Notes under the pieces: generated by a model
What the model saw: only the letters and a program-made list of their open reading frames with translations
Databases searched by the model: none
What the model was told of the DNA's origin: nothing
Assembly: GCA_024760905.1 (NCBI GenBank)
Contig: CM045733.1
Span: 16,007,501-16,071,500, forward strand
Origin: Plotosus lineatus
Lineage: Eukaryota; Chordata; Actinopteri; Siluriformes; Plotosidae
DNA: 64,000 nt
Direction of reading: 5' to 3'
Program-made: the position numbers and the translations under genes
Shown: piece after piece, positions 21,772 to 32,673 of the stretch
Layout: every line of letters begins with the position of its first letter
Numbering within the stretch: position 1 is the stretch's first letter

Positions 21772-22016
21772 TTCATGTGAGGAAACTTTCCCAGTTTAAA
21801 ACTGATCTGTATGGAAAGATGGACCCGATATACTATCTTGGACTGAGTTGCAGTTACACAATGGGGAATGAAAGCAGCGGTTCACATACCTTTTCCACTT
21901 ATAGATGTGTAATATTTGATCAAAATGGTAATATTTCGATCATTTGCTTCACTGAATCCTCTTTATGTACTTTATTCTATGAAAATATGATGATGTATAT
22001 CATATTGGCGGCACGG

Positions 22017-22427
22017 TGGCGTTAGTAGTGGTTAGCACGTCCGCCTCACAGCAAGAAGGCCCGGGTTCGATTCCCGGCCTGGGCGTTTCTGTGTGGAGTT
22101 TGCATGTTCTCCCTGTGCTTGTGCGGGTTTCCTCCGGGTGCTCCGGTTTCCTCCTGCAATCCAAAGACGTGCACTGTAGGTTAATTGGCCGTTCTAAATT
22201 GCCCGTAGATTCTCTCCTGCAGCGGCACTGGAACCCAGTCGTATCGGCATTTGCCTTTCCATTGGATCCTTCCGGTGGCGCCTAGACGGGGGGGACGGGA
22301 CTTGCTGCTTGGGTAACAGCCTGTCCCTCATTACTCCCTACCCGGGCTCTGCACACTGGGGGGTATCACCAGCCGGGATACCAGCCAGAGCGCAGCCATA
22401 GTCCTTCGGGACTGACGGAGGCCTACC
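22017..22427 (+). mobile_element. 411-bp SINE, second copy
   Basis: Same head, core and 3' end as 834-1244. ATATCATATT at 22007-22016 and 22428-22437 is its target duplication, so the GGAGGCCTAC boundary is the true end. Unlike most SINEs it has no simple-sequence tail. Confidence 0.9.
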
Positions 22428-22437
22428 ATATCATATT

Positions 22438-22979
22438 ATTCAACAACAACAACAACCATAGAGCACCACAGTGTATAATATGTGTCTGTGGGATGAGGGG
22501 TGGATTAAAAGTTTAATTACTATCTGTCTCCTTTTAATAGCTATAGCTTTTTTTTTACTGAATAAGCAAAAAAAAAAAAAAAAAAAAAAAAAAATCAAAT
22601 AGAAGCTCTTAGGAATGCACTTCACGCTGCCACACACTTTACCTTGACTTTTTCTCGAACTCTGTGTCTGAGCCTTGCTGCAATCTCCCCTTTGTTTAAC
22701 TTTTCCATCTTTAAGCTCCTGCCTTCTCTTTCATAGTTCTTTTCACTTATTTTAAAGCAATAATGGTATAGTCTGTGTCCCTGCGTAAAGACACTCAGGC
22801 TGTAGAAAAGATCAAGAGCATATTAAAGAACTCCTGATCTGTATTCCTGCCTCACAATGAACAAAATGCTGGGTAACTATAAAGTAGCCACTGTGTTTAC
22901 AAACAACATCGTTCCTATAGTCTCTCTTCACCGATACAAAGGGACTTCGGATATTTGAGCAAGAAAGTAACACAAGACT
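22438..22979. other. Unassigned sequence with (CAA)n and poly-A
   Basis: (CAA)n at 22440-22455 and a ~28-nt A run near 22568. The rest is not recognised. Confidence 0.5.
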
Positions 22980-22988
22980 ATTAGTACC

Positions 22989-23363
22989 ATTCTTTTTTTT
23001 TTTTTTTCCTTTCGGCTGTTCCCTTCAGGGGTCGTCACAGCAAATCATCTGCCTCCATCTCACCCTATCCTCTGCATCTTCACTTACACCAATTACCTTC
23101 ATGTCCTCCTTCACCACCTCCATAAATCTCATCTTTGGCCTTCCTCTAGTCCTTCTGTCTGGTAGTTCCAACCTCAGCATCCTACTACCAATATACTCAC
23201 TATCCCTTCTCTGTACATGTCCAAACCATCTCAATCTAGCCTCTCTGAATTTGTCTCCAAAACATCTTACATGTGCTGTCCCTCTGATGTATCGTTCCTG
23301 ATCCTATCCATCCTCGTTACGCCCAAAGGGAAGCTCAACATTTTCATCTCTGATGAAAACACA
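22989..23363 (-). mobile_element. RTE LINE, 3' end
   Basis: T-rich start, TTTCGGCTGTTCCCTTCAGG end, then reverse coding sequence (C-terminal LRLELPDRRTRGRPK-like residues). ATTAGTACC repeats at 22980-22988 and 23364-23372. Confidence 0.88.
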
Positions 23364-23386
23364 ATTAGTACCCAAATAATAATAAT

Positions 23387-24285
23387 CCCGTATTCAACGT
23401 GATAAGTGCCCAAGGGCGCTTAGTAAATTGAAGTGGGTGGGCGCTTATTAAAATATTACCAGCAGAGCGGAACGGTAAGTGCTTATTACTATAGCGGTTG
23501 AAAACATGAACAATAACAGCACAATAAAACAGTTTTACTGGTACATGTGTTATTCATTTTGTGGTATCAACCAAACTACTTACATAAAAGCTGAAAATAA
23601 ACAGAAAACAGCATAAATTAAAAAAAAGAAATCCCTTACTTTTCTTTCTCGGTGACGTTCCTTTAAACATTTCCTTTAAACATTTTCCCAAGTAAAATGA
23701 GCCAATCAACAAGAATGTTAACTTTAGCACATGGCGAATTGAACTAATCAACACAAACTTAAACAAAAGCACAAGTCTTTAAATTTATGAAGTTAGTGAG
23801 CAGGAGAATCGGGTTAAAAACACATCACTTTCTGATTGGTCCATATCTGGCTCATCGCTCCATTCATTCAGAGCATCCCATAATTTTGCTGTAGCAGTTT
23901 TTAATGGTTCATCGGTTGCTGGACATTTCCCAAGAGAACGCAGCAAAATATTTTCCTGTTTTTTAAAGCACGGCGGAAAATCAAATGTGTTGTTACTGAT
24001 GAACATTATAGACATTCCGCAGTGGCAGGGGGTCTTGAAATACCATGTAAACTCACTTTTACAGACAGTGAACGCCTCATTTTACCGTTACAGAGACTCA
24101 TCGAATAAAATTGACAAGTTTGATTTACAATTTTTCTCCCAGTACACATGGGCGGTTATTAGAAGGTTATTAGTAAAATAAAAAACAAAAAAAACAAAAA
24201 AAACCACCAACAACAACAACAACAAAAAAAAGAAAAAGGGGGTGGCGCTTATTGGAGCAAGACATTTATTACGTCGGCTACGGTA
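23387..24285 (-). mobile_element. Pogo/Tigger-like element with GCGCTTATT subterminal repeats, copy 1
   Basis: The left end has GATAAGTGCCCAAGGGCGCT and GGGTGGGCGCTTATTAAAAT; the right end mirrors it with GGGGGTGGCGCTTATTGGAG and TTATTACGTCGGCTACGGTA. The minus strand keeps a short open frame (23785-24015, KLWDALNEWSDEPDMDQSE-like) that could be a transposase C-terminus. A homologous copy is at 60684-61893. The superfamily is an inference. Confidence 0.62.
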
Positions 24286-24344
24286 GTGTAGTGTTTACTT
24301 GTATGATTTTAGGTTGGGATGAATATAAAAGCACTACTAGAGGT

Positions 24345-25015
24345 GATGTTGTGGAGGAGTGGTTAGCAGGTAGGTCCCTGGTTGAAGTCCCAGGCTTGAT
24401 AAGAGCATTTCTGTTTGGAATTGCATGTGCTTGTGTGGATTACCTCTGGGTGGTTCAGTTTCTTCCCGCAGCCGTTGAACTAAATTTTCTTTTCTTTTTG
24501 GCTTTTCCCTTTTTTCAGGGGTCACCACAGCAAGTCTTCTGATTTGCATGTTTGATTTGGCATAGGTTTTTACATCGGATGCCCTTCCTGATACAACCTT
24601 TTAGCAAGGGGCAGAAAGACGCTGATTGCTATGCAGCTCCTCTTGATGAAAGTCAGCAATGGTTCTTTTACATGAACCTGTCACCATAGACAGTGAGAGA
24701 CATGGCCAGCTTTTAATAACCCAGTTAGCTGCACTGGGGGGACAGTGAGAATTTTGTGTAGAGTGGGACTAAAGCCCCCAACCTTAGAATCAGCGATCCA
24801 GCGCCCTTTACCATCAGGCCACCACTGCCCCACTCATTAGAATAAATACTTGTCCCACATAGTGAGGTGTGAGCATGCATGTGAATGGTTGGACGTATTG
24901 TCACATCTGATGGATTATCAAGCTGTTTAGGGTGTACCCCGCTTTTACCCTGAGCCCCATGTCCTTAATAGGATTATGTGGTTTGGCAAATCAATAAATG
25001 AATGAATGAACTGTG
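24345..25015 (+). mobile_element. V-SINE split by SINE-A
   Basis: Head (GTTGTGGAGGAGTGGTTAGC, B box GGTTGAAGTCC) and core (ATTACCTCTGGGTGGTTCAG) are followed after the insertion by GTGTGAGCATGCATGTGAATG, the L2-type tail (TTAATAGGATTATGTGGTTT) and (GAAT)n. Confidence 0.75.
24488..24831 (-). mobile_element. SINE-A inside a V-SINE
   Basis: RTE-type end TTTTCTTTTTGGCTTTTCCC at the left, reverse tRNA head (CACCACTGCCCC) at the right. Its target duplication is not clean. Confidence 0.85.
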
Positions 25016-25091
25016 TTTATTACCATTTAATGTATTCGTTTATTATCATTTAAGACAACAATGGAAAGTGTTAGCCACTCAATGTGCAATA

Positions 25092-25290
25092 TTATTCATT
25101 CATTCATTTTCTGGACCACTTAATCCTAATCAGTGTTTTAGGGAGGCTGGCGCCCATCCCAGCCGACTCTGGGCAAGGGCAGAGTACACCCTGGACAGCT
25201 CACCATGCTGGCACAGGCTACAAACACGCTGACGGCTATGCAACTACTCTGGATGAAAATCAGCAGTGGTTCTTTTTCAGCCTCTCACCA
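25092..25290 (-). mobile_element. SINE-B, head lost
   Basis: (ATTC)n, TTTTCTGGACCACTTAATCC, AGCCGACTCTGGGCAAGGGC and part of the body. It stops at CCTCTCACCA where the SINE-A begins. Confidence 0.8.
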
Positions 25291-25654
25291 TTTTCTTTCT
25301 TATTCTTTTCCTTTCGTCTTTTTCCCTTTTTCAAGGATCGCCACAGTGAATCATCTGATGTTTGATTTGGCATAGGTTTTTACGTCAGTTGCCCTTCCTG
25401 ATACAACCCTAAAGCAAAGGGCAGAAACACCCTGACGGCTTTGCAGCTACTTTTGATGAAAGTCAGCAATGGTTCTTTTACATGAACCTCTCACCATAGA
25501 CAGTGAGAGACATGGCCGGCCTTTGATTACCCAGTTTGCTGAACTGGGGGGGGGGGGGGGGGCAGTGACAACCTTGTGGAGAGTGGGACTCGAACCCACA
25601 ACCTTAGAATCAGTGATCCCTTTATCAGGCCCTTTATCACCAGGCCACCACTGC
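25291..25654 (-). mobile_element. SINE-A directly abutting SINE-B
   Basis: TTTTCCTTTCGTCTTTTTCC end, body, a G-run of about 20 nt and the reverse head. The two SINEs share the same orientation, so the pair is an A-into-B insertion or a recombinant. Confidence 0.82.
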
Positions 25655-25971
25655 TTTAACTGTGTAATATTATTTCATATAATATTTTATATATTAGCAG
25701 CTGTGTGGAACAAGTAATGTGCAAGCAGTTCCTGACAATTTTTCCTGACCAGTCAGTGTGCTTTTTAATGAGAGAATAATACTGTCTCATGCCCCGTTGC
25801 GCTGCTCAGTGGAGGATTCCATTTCCATGCAACTAAGCAATACATTTATAAGCACCAGCCAGAATGTGACAGATCGCTACATAAACAACATTTAAACAGA
25901 TTTGAACTTCTTGTTCCAAATGATATGCTTTAATATAGGGATTAGTTTTAAAATGTTGAGTCAGCATTTGT
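25655..25971. other. Unassigned sequence
   Basis: No element recognised in this short stretch before the hAT. Confidence 0.5.
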
Positions 25972-26270
25972 GAATAAAGCAGTGCTTTTCAAATAGTGGG
26001 GCGTGCCCGATATGATGCCAGGGGAAGCATGGTGTGATGTCGGGGGAGCACGTATGACCCTGGGGAACATGCTTTCCTGGAATTGTGCATCAGAATCAAG
26101 TGTCATTGCACCTCCACTCCACTAGTTGGCAGTGGCACTCTCATTGTCATGCTATGATGGAGCGTTTTTTCGCACAAAGCAAATGATATGAAGTGCAGTA
26201 AACAACCCATCAAGAGACAACAGAAAATTTTCTACCAGGAATGAAGAGAAAGGTGGAGAGAGACAGAGAT

Positions 26271-28008
26271 CTTCTTCTTCTTCTTTTCCTTTCGGCTTTT
26301 CCCTTCAGGGGTCGCCACAGCGAATCATCTGCCTCCATCTCACCCTATCCTTTGCATCTTCTTCTCTTACACCAACGACCTTCATGTCCTCCTTTACCAC
26401 ATCCATGAATCGTCTCTTTGGTCTTCCTCTAGGCCTTTTGCCTGGTAGTTCCAGCCTCAGCATCCTATTACCAATATACTCACTATCCCTCCTCTGTACA
26501 TGTCCAAACCATCTCAATCTAGCCTCTCTGACTTTGTCTCCAAAACGTCTTACATGTGCTGTCCCTCTGATGTGCTCATTCCTAATCCTATCCATCCTCG
26601 TTACTCCCAAAGAGAACCTCAACATTTTCATCTCTGCTACCTCCAACTCTGCCTCCTGTCTTTTCCCCAGGGCCACTGTTTCTAACCCATACAGCATCGT
26701 TGGCCTCAACACCGTCTTGTACACTTTTCCTTTCATTTTTGCCGATACCCTCCTATCACACATCACACCGGACACTTTTCTCCAACCATTCCAACCTGCC
26801 TGCACACGCTTCTTGACCTCTTTTCCACACTCTCCATTGCTCTGGATTGTTGAGCCTAAGTACTTAAAATCCTCCACCTTTCTTATCTCTGGTCCCTGTA
26901 ATCTCACCGTTCCTCTTTGGTCCTTGTCATTCATGCACATGTATTCTGTCTTACTGAGGCTAATCTTCATTCCCCTCCTTTCCAGGGCATACCTCCAGCT
27001 CTCTAGATTTTCCTGCACTTGTTCTCTGCTCTCACTACAGATTACAATGTCATCTGCAAACATCATAGTCCATGGGGAAGCTTGTCTAACCTCGTCTGTC
27101 AGCCTGTCCATCACCATAGCGAACAAGAAGGGGCTGAGAGCTGACCCTTGATGCAGTCCCACCTCCACCTTGAACTCTTCTGTCACACCAACAGCACACC
27201 TCACCACTGTCTTACATCTCTCATACATGTCCTGCACCACTCTAACATACTTCTCTGCCACTCCAGACTTCCTCATGCAATACCACAGTTCTTCTCTCGG
27301 CACCCTGTCATATGCTTTCTCCAGATCCACAAAGGCACAATGCAGCTCCGTCTGACCTTCTCTGTACTTCTCCATTAACGTCCTCAAGGCAAACACTGCA
27401 TCTGTGGTGCTCTTTCTGGGCATGAAACCAAACTGTTGTTCACAAATGCTGACTTCTGCCCTTAGTCTAGCTTCCACTATTCTTTCCCATAACTTCATCG
27501 TATGGCTCATCAACTTTATCCCTCTGTAGTTGCCACAACTCTGCACGTCTCCCTTGTTCTTAAAAATGGGCACCAGCACACTTCTCCTCCATTCCTCTGG
27601 CATCCTCTCGCTCTCTAAGACCTTGTTAAATGTTCTTGTCAGAAAATCTACTGCTACCTCTCCTAGACACTTCCATACCTCCACCGGTATGTCATCAGAA
27701 CCAACTGCCTTTCCATTCTTCATCCTCTTCAATGCCCTCCTCACTTCACCCTTACTAATCTTTGCTACTTCCTGGTCCTCAACAGTCACCTCTTCTACTC
27801 TTTTTTCTCTCTCATTTTCCTCATTCATCAGCTCTTCAAAGTACTCTTTCCATCTTCCCAGCACGCTTCTGTCATCAGTCAGTACATTTCCCTGTCTGTC
27901 CTTTATCAATCTAACTTGCTGCACGTCCTTCCCATCTCTATTTCTCTGCTGTGCCAACCTGTATAAATCATTTTCTCCCTCCTTACTTTCCAACCGAGCA
28001 TACAATAA
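26271..28008 (-). mobile_element. RTE-clade LINE, 5'-truncated, with open RT frame
   Basis: The 3' terminus at the left has the (GAAGAA)n tail. AGAGAT occurs at 26265-26270 and 28009-28014 and is a probable short target duplication. The 1.7-kb copy lacks the endonuclease and 5' UTR because of 5' truncation. The absence of stop codons suggests a recent insertion. It is the likely source family for the SINE-A tail and for the small copies at 7927, 18401, 22989 and 55863. Confidence 0.9.
26305..28005 (-). CDS. RTE-clade reverse transcriptase, N-terminally truncated
   Basis: This frame of 566 codons encodes the RT part of a non-LTR retrotransposon polyprotein, which copies element RNA at the target site. 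A linker with NGKAVGSDDIPVEVWK is at about residues 97-112, VPIFKNKGDVQSCGNYRGI at 145-163, and motif A FVDLEKAYDRVP at 225-236 (Asp227). LHQGSALSPFLF is at 284-295 and the catalytic FADD box at 316-319 (Asp318, Asp319). The C-terminal RLRWFGHVQRRDSEYIG at 496-512 is typical of RTE. The first codon of the frame is TTG, not ATG, and the frame is open to the insertion boundary, so this is a fragment. Upstream AP-endonuclease is missing. RT motifs are intact, but no promoter is present, so it is unlikely to be expressed on its own. Confidence 0.93.
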   Translation of the reverse strand: MYARLESKEGENDLYRLAQQRNRDGKDVQQVRLIKDRQGNVLTDDRSVLGRWKEYFEELMNEENEREKRVEEVTVEDQEVAKISKGEVRRALKRMKNGKAVGSDDIPVEVWKCLGEVAVDFLTRTFNKVLESERMPEEWRRSVLVPIFKNKGDVQSCGNYRGIKLMSHTMKLWERIVEARLRAEVSICEQQFGFMPRKSTTDAVFALRTLMEKYREGQTELHCAFVDLEKAYDRVPREELWYCMRKSGVAEKYVRVVQDMYERCKTVVRCAVGVTEEFKVEVGLHQGSALSPFLFAMVMDRLTDEVRQASPWTMMFADDIVICSESREQVQENLESWRYALERRGMKISLSKTEYMCMNDKDQRGTVRLQGPEIRKVEDFKYLGSTIQSNGECGKEVKKRVQAGWNGWRKVSGVMCDRRVSAKMKGKVYKTVLRPTMLYGLETVALGKRQEAELEVAEMKMLRFSLGVTRMDRIRNEHIRGTAHVRRFGDKVREARLRWFGHVQRRDSEYIGNRMLRLELPGKRPRGRPKRRFMDVVKEDMKVVGVREEDAKDRVRWRQMIRCGDP

Positions 28009-28364
28009 AGAGATATTAAGATATAAATAAGGTGGAAGAGTTTAAATAAGGATGCATTTTTTTTTTCAGGCACATGGGTGCACTTAAATTTTTTTCTATT
28101 ACAGATTAAAAAGAACAATGTTAATGAAGTGTTTTCTTTATTGTAAGTTGAAATATATTTCTTTATTTTTTGTTTTTAATGTTAATAGAAATACAATGTT
28201 GTGCAGAGGTGTACTAATAACAATTTTATAGACAATAATACTATTTATAGTCGCTTGTGGAAGGGATATTTTTTTTCTTCCTAGGGGGCGCCACAGAAAA
28301 TAACTCAGAAGCACTGGGATAAAGGGTCAGAATGTCGGTAACCCTAAGAAGAGGAGCTTCTTTT

Positions 28365-28480
28365 TTTGTTATGATTGTAACTCATTGGTTAGCATATCTG
28401 TCTCATAGCAAGAAGGTCCTTGTTCGAATCCAAGGTCTGGCATTTCTGTGTGGTTTATGCATTCACCTTTATACCTGCAC
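28365..28480 (+). mobile_element. V-SINE head fragment
   Basis: CTCATTGGTTAGCATATCTG, GCAAGAAGGTCCTTGTTCGA and GGCATTTCTGTGTGGTTTAT match the V-SINE head and start of the core. Confidence 0.72.
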
Positions 28481-28689
28481 GTCTGCTGCCATTTTCTTCC
28501 AGGAAAAACAACAGTGACACACTGCCGCTGGACGCAGCCCCCTCACGTACAGGCAACACTGACTGACAATTCATGGTAACTTATACTACAGTGTTGTTCT
28601 GGTTGAGTGGTTTTCCTGTAATTCAAGTCCTTGTGAAATTGAGATGTGCTGATATGAGAATCAGACAGCACAGAGGCGAAGTGCTTTGC

Positions 28690-29160
28690 AGTGTTAGCAA
28701 AGTGTGAGTGTGAATTGTTTTGTGGATGTTGCTCCGTGATGGTGTCGCGTACTGTGCATTGTTGACAAAGATAGGTTTCATCTCATCCTTCAGCCTGCAA
28801 CCCTAGTAGGATTAAGGTTGGTCGGTAGGTAAAGTCCTTTGGGCTTTTTTACGGCTCATCAGGCCGGTGCTTAACCCCGGTTTCGGTAGCGTGAAGCGAC
28901 TAGGAATACAACTCCTCCTGGATGGGATGCTAATCCATCGCAGGTTACCTTCCCAGTGTATTTTTACTTGGTACCCATTTGTACTGCTGGGTGAACAGAG
29001 GCACACTTGTGGTTAAAACCTTCGCAGGGGTCTTGGCACAGTGGGGGTGTAACTGGGATTCGAACACACAACCTCCCAATCATGAGCACATCACCCTAAC
29101 CACTACACCACCGGCCCCTGTAGTAAGATTAAACGGTTTGGCAAATGAGTGAAGGAGTGA
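28690..29160 (+). mobile_element. V-SINE/L2-type tail split by SINE-C
   Basis: GTGAGTGTGAATTGTTTTGT and CAACCCTAGTAGGATTAA are followed, after the SINE-C, by AGTAAGATTAAACGGTTTGG and GAAGGAGTGAGAG. The duplicated AGTAGGATTAA/AGTAAGATTAA is the SINE-C target site. Confidence 0.75.
28817..29117 (-). mobile_element. SINE-C, minus strand
   Basis: Reverse 3' part (ACGGCTCATCAGGCCGGTGC), TGGATGGGATGCTAATCCAT, and the head read in reverse (GGGATTCGAACACACAACCT, then CTAACCACTACACCACCGGC). Confidence 0.85.
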
Positions 29161-29352
29161 GAGCCCATTACACCTTGATTGGTTGAATGTCCTTTTTTCT
29201 GGAATAACCAAGTAATAAAAGACACCGGGATGCGCCGTCCCCTGTAACATACATCATATAACAAGTTTAAAAATTGGGCAAATTCCTTGTACAATTGTCG
29301 GTGTACAGTGATACCTCTGCTCACGAACATAATTGGTTCCCAGAAAGTGTGT

Positions 29353-29508
29353 CTGTCTGTCTTCCTTTCGGCTTTTTCCCTTTTACTCGGGAGTCGCCAC
29401 AGCGAATCATTTTGATTCGCACGATTAATTTGGCAGAGGTTTTTTTTTTACGTCGGATGCCCTTCCTGTCACAACCCTTTTAGCAAGGGATAGAAACACG
29501 CTGACGAC
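29353..29508 (-). mobile_element. SINE-A, 5'-truncated to 156 bp
   Basis: Only the RTE-tailed 3' half is present. CAGAAAGTGTGT at 29341-29352 and 29509-29520 is an exact duplication, so the truncation happened at insertion, as in LINE 5' truncation. Confidence 0.93.
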
Positions 29509-29823
29509 CAGAAAGTGTGTGTGAGGCGAAAAGTTCGTCTTCCGAACATTTATTTCCCATAAGAAACCATTAAAATGAGAATAATCCGTTCCCAGGTCCC
29601 CATAAAACATAATTTTCTACTAAATAAGCCTTAAAACTACACAAAAATATACCTTATTTTATGTATAATAAATGTCTATTGTATTGTAATTAAAGAAATA
29701 AACTGTACTGTATAATAAAGTCGTTTTATTTACCTTTGTGATGGTAGTTGACGGCTTGATGGAATGGAGTGGGAGGAGGAGGGAGGGAGGGACTTACTGT
29801 TTGGAAGGAGAGTTTGGAAACGC

Positions 29824-30000
29824 CTACTGTTTGGAAACACGCATAGCCACACACGCACCCTTAATAGCTTCCTTGTTCTTAAGGATGGGAGCAATGGTAG
29901 ACTTAGCGTACTGGTACTGGGACGCTGAGTCACACAAACGCACACCTCGTTCGTGTTTTTCAACTATCTCCGCCTGTGGTGGGGTCTTTTTCGGTCCCAT
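29824..30000 (-). pseudogene. Tigger/pogo transposase N-terminal remnant
   Basis: From the ATG at 29998-30000 the minus strand reads MGPKKTPPQAEIVEKHERGV and then STIAPILKNKEAIKGA, matching the CENP-B-type helix-turn-helix at the start of Tigger transposases. It ends at a stop after about 58 codons; no DDE domain follows. Confidence 0.82.
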
Positions 30001-30260
30001 AATAGCAAAAGTACACTCAATATGGTCCAAAATGTCTATCAAACACAAACCACTTCCGCATTCAAAGAAAGGGGTGTGACGAACTGTGACGCAGTGAGCG
30101 TGCGTCAGCTTCTCGTGGCCGCCACCATGGCGCTGTTCGACCGCGTGGTTTGATTCGTCCGCCGAAAACTAGTTCGTCAGCAGAGACAATATGCTCGCAA
30201 ATTTAATGTTCTTGAGGCGAAAAGTTCGTGAGCTTAAGCGTTCGTCAGCGGAGGTTTTAC

Positions 30261-31200
30261 TGTATCACATAAAACCATTGTGGGTCAGAAAATGCCATCA
30301 TAAACTTCTGTCGTGGACTTCGGTAAATTCCGAATTTTTCTTGCGTCATCAGTAATTGTTGACATCAGGTTAATTTCCTCGGTCTGTAGTGAAGTGATTT
30401 AAGACATTCCACATTTGTGCTATGTTAAATGCATGAATTTCATACACCTTTTGGGACATCAGATGCACTCAAAAACATCCGCTTTGCTTACAGTCGTCCT
30501 TAGGCTACTCTAATCTACGTCATTTTCACTACAGTACTAGGTTTCGCGTACACACGTCATGCAATGTGCGTACAGCAGACGTACGTCAATCGACTATCTC
30601 AGGAATGTATTATGAGCATTTTGTCGTGCCACTTTTATATCAGCATTGTGTAGTTTGACTTACAGACCTGTCCTATTGTCCCCATAACTGGTGTACCACA
30701 CATATTTTCTCGGGAAACACAACTGCACAGCTTTCAAATTCTCTTTACCCAAACCTACGTACATTGGTCCCTTCTGTCAGAGCTAAATTTGCAGAACAAA
30801 ATAAAAACCACAGCTTGTTTGTGAAATGGGCTTTATAGAAGGATGATGTGCTGCAGCCTGAAGGAATTCAGAATAACTATTACCACCCCAGAGTTTATTC
30901 TTCTCTAATTACTGCACCCCCCCCCTTATATTTATAAATAATGTATATCTGATAATAATGTAATAAAATAACTACACATGCTATTTTTTATCTGTTAAAT
31001 TAAAGACTAATATGCAATGTTTTTATTTTTTTTAATTATTGGCTTCATTTAATGGCTGAGAAATAAGTTAATTGTAGTTAGCACTTACTTTATAGCAGCT
31101 ATAAACTCTTCTTCTCTCTCTCCAGACCCACACACACTGAAGTTAATACGACAATAATGAAGCAAACAGCAGCCTTTATCATGGTAGTAAACTTACTGAC
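30261..31200. other. Unassigned sequence
   Basis: Unique-looking DNA. CACGTCATGCAATGTGCGTA and nearby CG-containing words around 30480-30600 give a locally higher CpG density, but no exon or element is recognised. Confidence 0.5.
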
Positions 31201-31204
31201 AGTG

Positions 31205-31335
31205 ACTGAGCGCTGACTTAGCATTTCTGGCTTTGTGATGGTCTGGAAAGCTGTTCAGGGTGTAACATGTCTTTGCTCGGAGCAAGCTGGGATGAACTCC
31301 CTTCTCCTTGTGACCTTCATTCATTTGCTGACAGT
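31205..31335 (+). mobile_element. V-SINE/L2-type tail fragment
   Basis: TGTGATGGTCTGGAAAGCTG, TTCAGGGTGTAACATG and CAAGCTGGGATGAACT match the L2-type tail. Confidence 0.65.
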
Positions 31336-31380
31336 GGGTGAAGGTGGGTTACCCTAATTAGCCCACCATAGCAACATGTG

Positions 31381-31467
<87 letters not shown>
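31381..31467. repeat. (CA)n microsatellite
   Basis: About 42 CA units ending in CGCGCGCG. A short reverse V-SINE piece (CCATTCACACTCATATCCAC) follows. Confidence 0.94.
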
Positions 31468-31552
31468 GCGCGAGACCATTCACACTCATATCCACACCTA
31501 AGGGTAATTAGTAGAACTGGGTATTGCCGTCGATTTTATGTATTGCGATATA

Positions 31553-31790
31553 CAGTGGTACCTCACCTTACGAAATTAATCCATTCCAAAAGTGGTTCCG
31601 TAACCTGATTTTTTCGTAAGTTGAGTAGCATTTTACATTTAAAAGGCCTGATTCGTTCCAAGGCCCCCAAAACTACCCCTAAACCCGTTAAAAAATTATA
31701 AAAGTATACCTTTTAAGGCCTCCTTCTGCTTCAATATCGTACCGATGGTAGACCGGTTTCAGCCATGTTCCTTTGTGGGTGGGTGGGTGG
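31553..31790 (-). mobile_element. Tigger-4 end with helix-turn-helix remnant
   Basis: CAGTGGTACCTCACCTTACG follows TA. The segment up to about 31790 on the minus strand reads NRSTIGTILKQKEA, the recognition helix region of a Tigger transposase, preceded by a stop. The other end is missing; the element dissolves into GTGGGTGGG repeats. Confidence 0.75.
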
Positions 31791-32404
31791 GGGTGGGGGA
31801 TTGTATGGCGGATGTGCTAACCATTACCCTGCACCCCTTAGAATGGAAAAAGCCATTTGGAACATACGATGCAATAAAATTAATATTTTTTTTAACAGAA
31901 AACTTTACCATAGCAATGATTATACTTATGTCTTTGTTGAATAATTTCATATTTTTATCTGGTTATTATTAGTCATAATTACAGTATTTGGAGTTTTTTC
32001 CCTGCTTGCATTTTTACTGTAGAAATTATAATATATTAGAATGTGCATATTACCATAAACCTATAATTTGAATGACAGCTTGAACAACTCACTGAGCTGC
32101 TGTCATACAGAATTAATCTACTCCTTCTGACCAGTCTGAATAAACAATTCAACAATACTGTGGCATTAAAAAATAATAACAGATATGGGGTTTATTTTAA
32201 AAGAAATTAATGCTTGCAACAATGGGTTATTGTTTAATAGAAATTGCATCAGCTGACGTAATTTCACATTTTTCTAACAGTTTTTCAGCACCCACAGCAA
32301 TGCCAGCAGCAGAGTCATGTCAGATTTATACATAATTCTCTGTGTCCTGTAAGTAAAGTTTGATTCGTTCAACTGTATAAAGTTTTTAATAATATTATAT
32401 ATCA
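31791..32404. other. Unassigned AT-rich sequence
   Basis: GTGGGTGGGTGGGGGTGGGG at the left edge, otherwise AT-rich with no recognisable element. Confidence 0.5.
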
Positions 32405-32611
32405 GTGGGTGGCAAGGTTGTGTTGTGGTTATCACGTCTGCTCACAGCATTAAGGTCTTTGGTTTGATTCCCGGGCTCGGATGCTTCTGTTTGAAGTTTT
32501 CATGTTCCCCCCACATATGCATGGGTTTTATTTGGGTACTATGGTTTCCTCCCACAGTCCAAAGATGTTTAAAATTGCCACTAGATACAAGTGTCAAAGG
32601 TTATGTGTGTG

Positions 32612-32673
<62 letters not shown>

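Larger units (their letters stand above)
25980..28316 (+). mobile_element. hAT element split by an RTE LINE
   Basis: CAGTGCTTTTCAAATAGTGG at the left and reverse CAGTGCTTCTGAGTT at the right are the terminal repeats. GAATAAAG (25972-25979) and GGATAAAG (28317-28324) are the 8-bp duplication with one mismatch. Without the LINE the element is only about 600 bp, so it was non-autonomous. Confidence 0.82.
29306..30260 (-). mobile_element. Tigger-3 element with transposase N-terminus
   Basis: CAGTGATACCTCTGCTCACG at the left and reverse CAGTAAAACCTCCGCTGACG at the right, each beside TA. The subterminal sequence repeats GCGAAAAGTTCGT near both ends. The minus strand keeps the start of a Tigger transposase; the catalytic domain is deleted. 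A truncated SINE-A sits at 29353-29508. Confidence 0.82.

Noticed and set aside
26384..27151. 255-codon plus-strand frame
   Set aside because: It is exactly antisense to the RTE reverse transcriptase, which has all expected motifs; the plus frame is a by-product.
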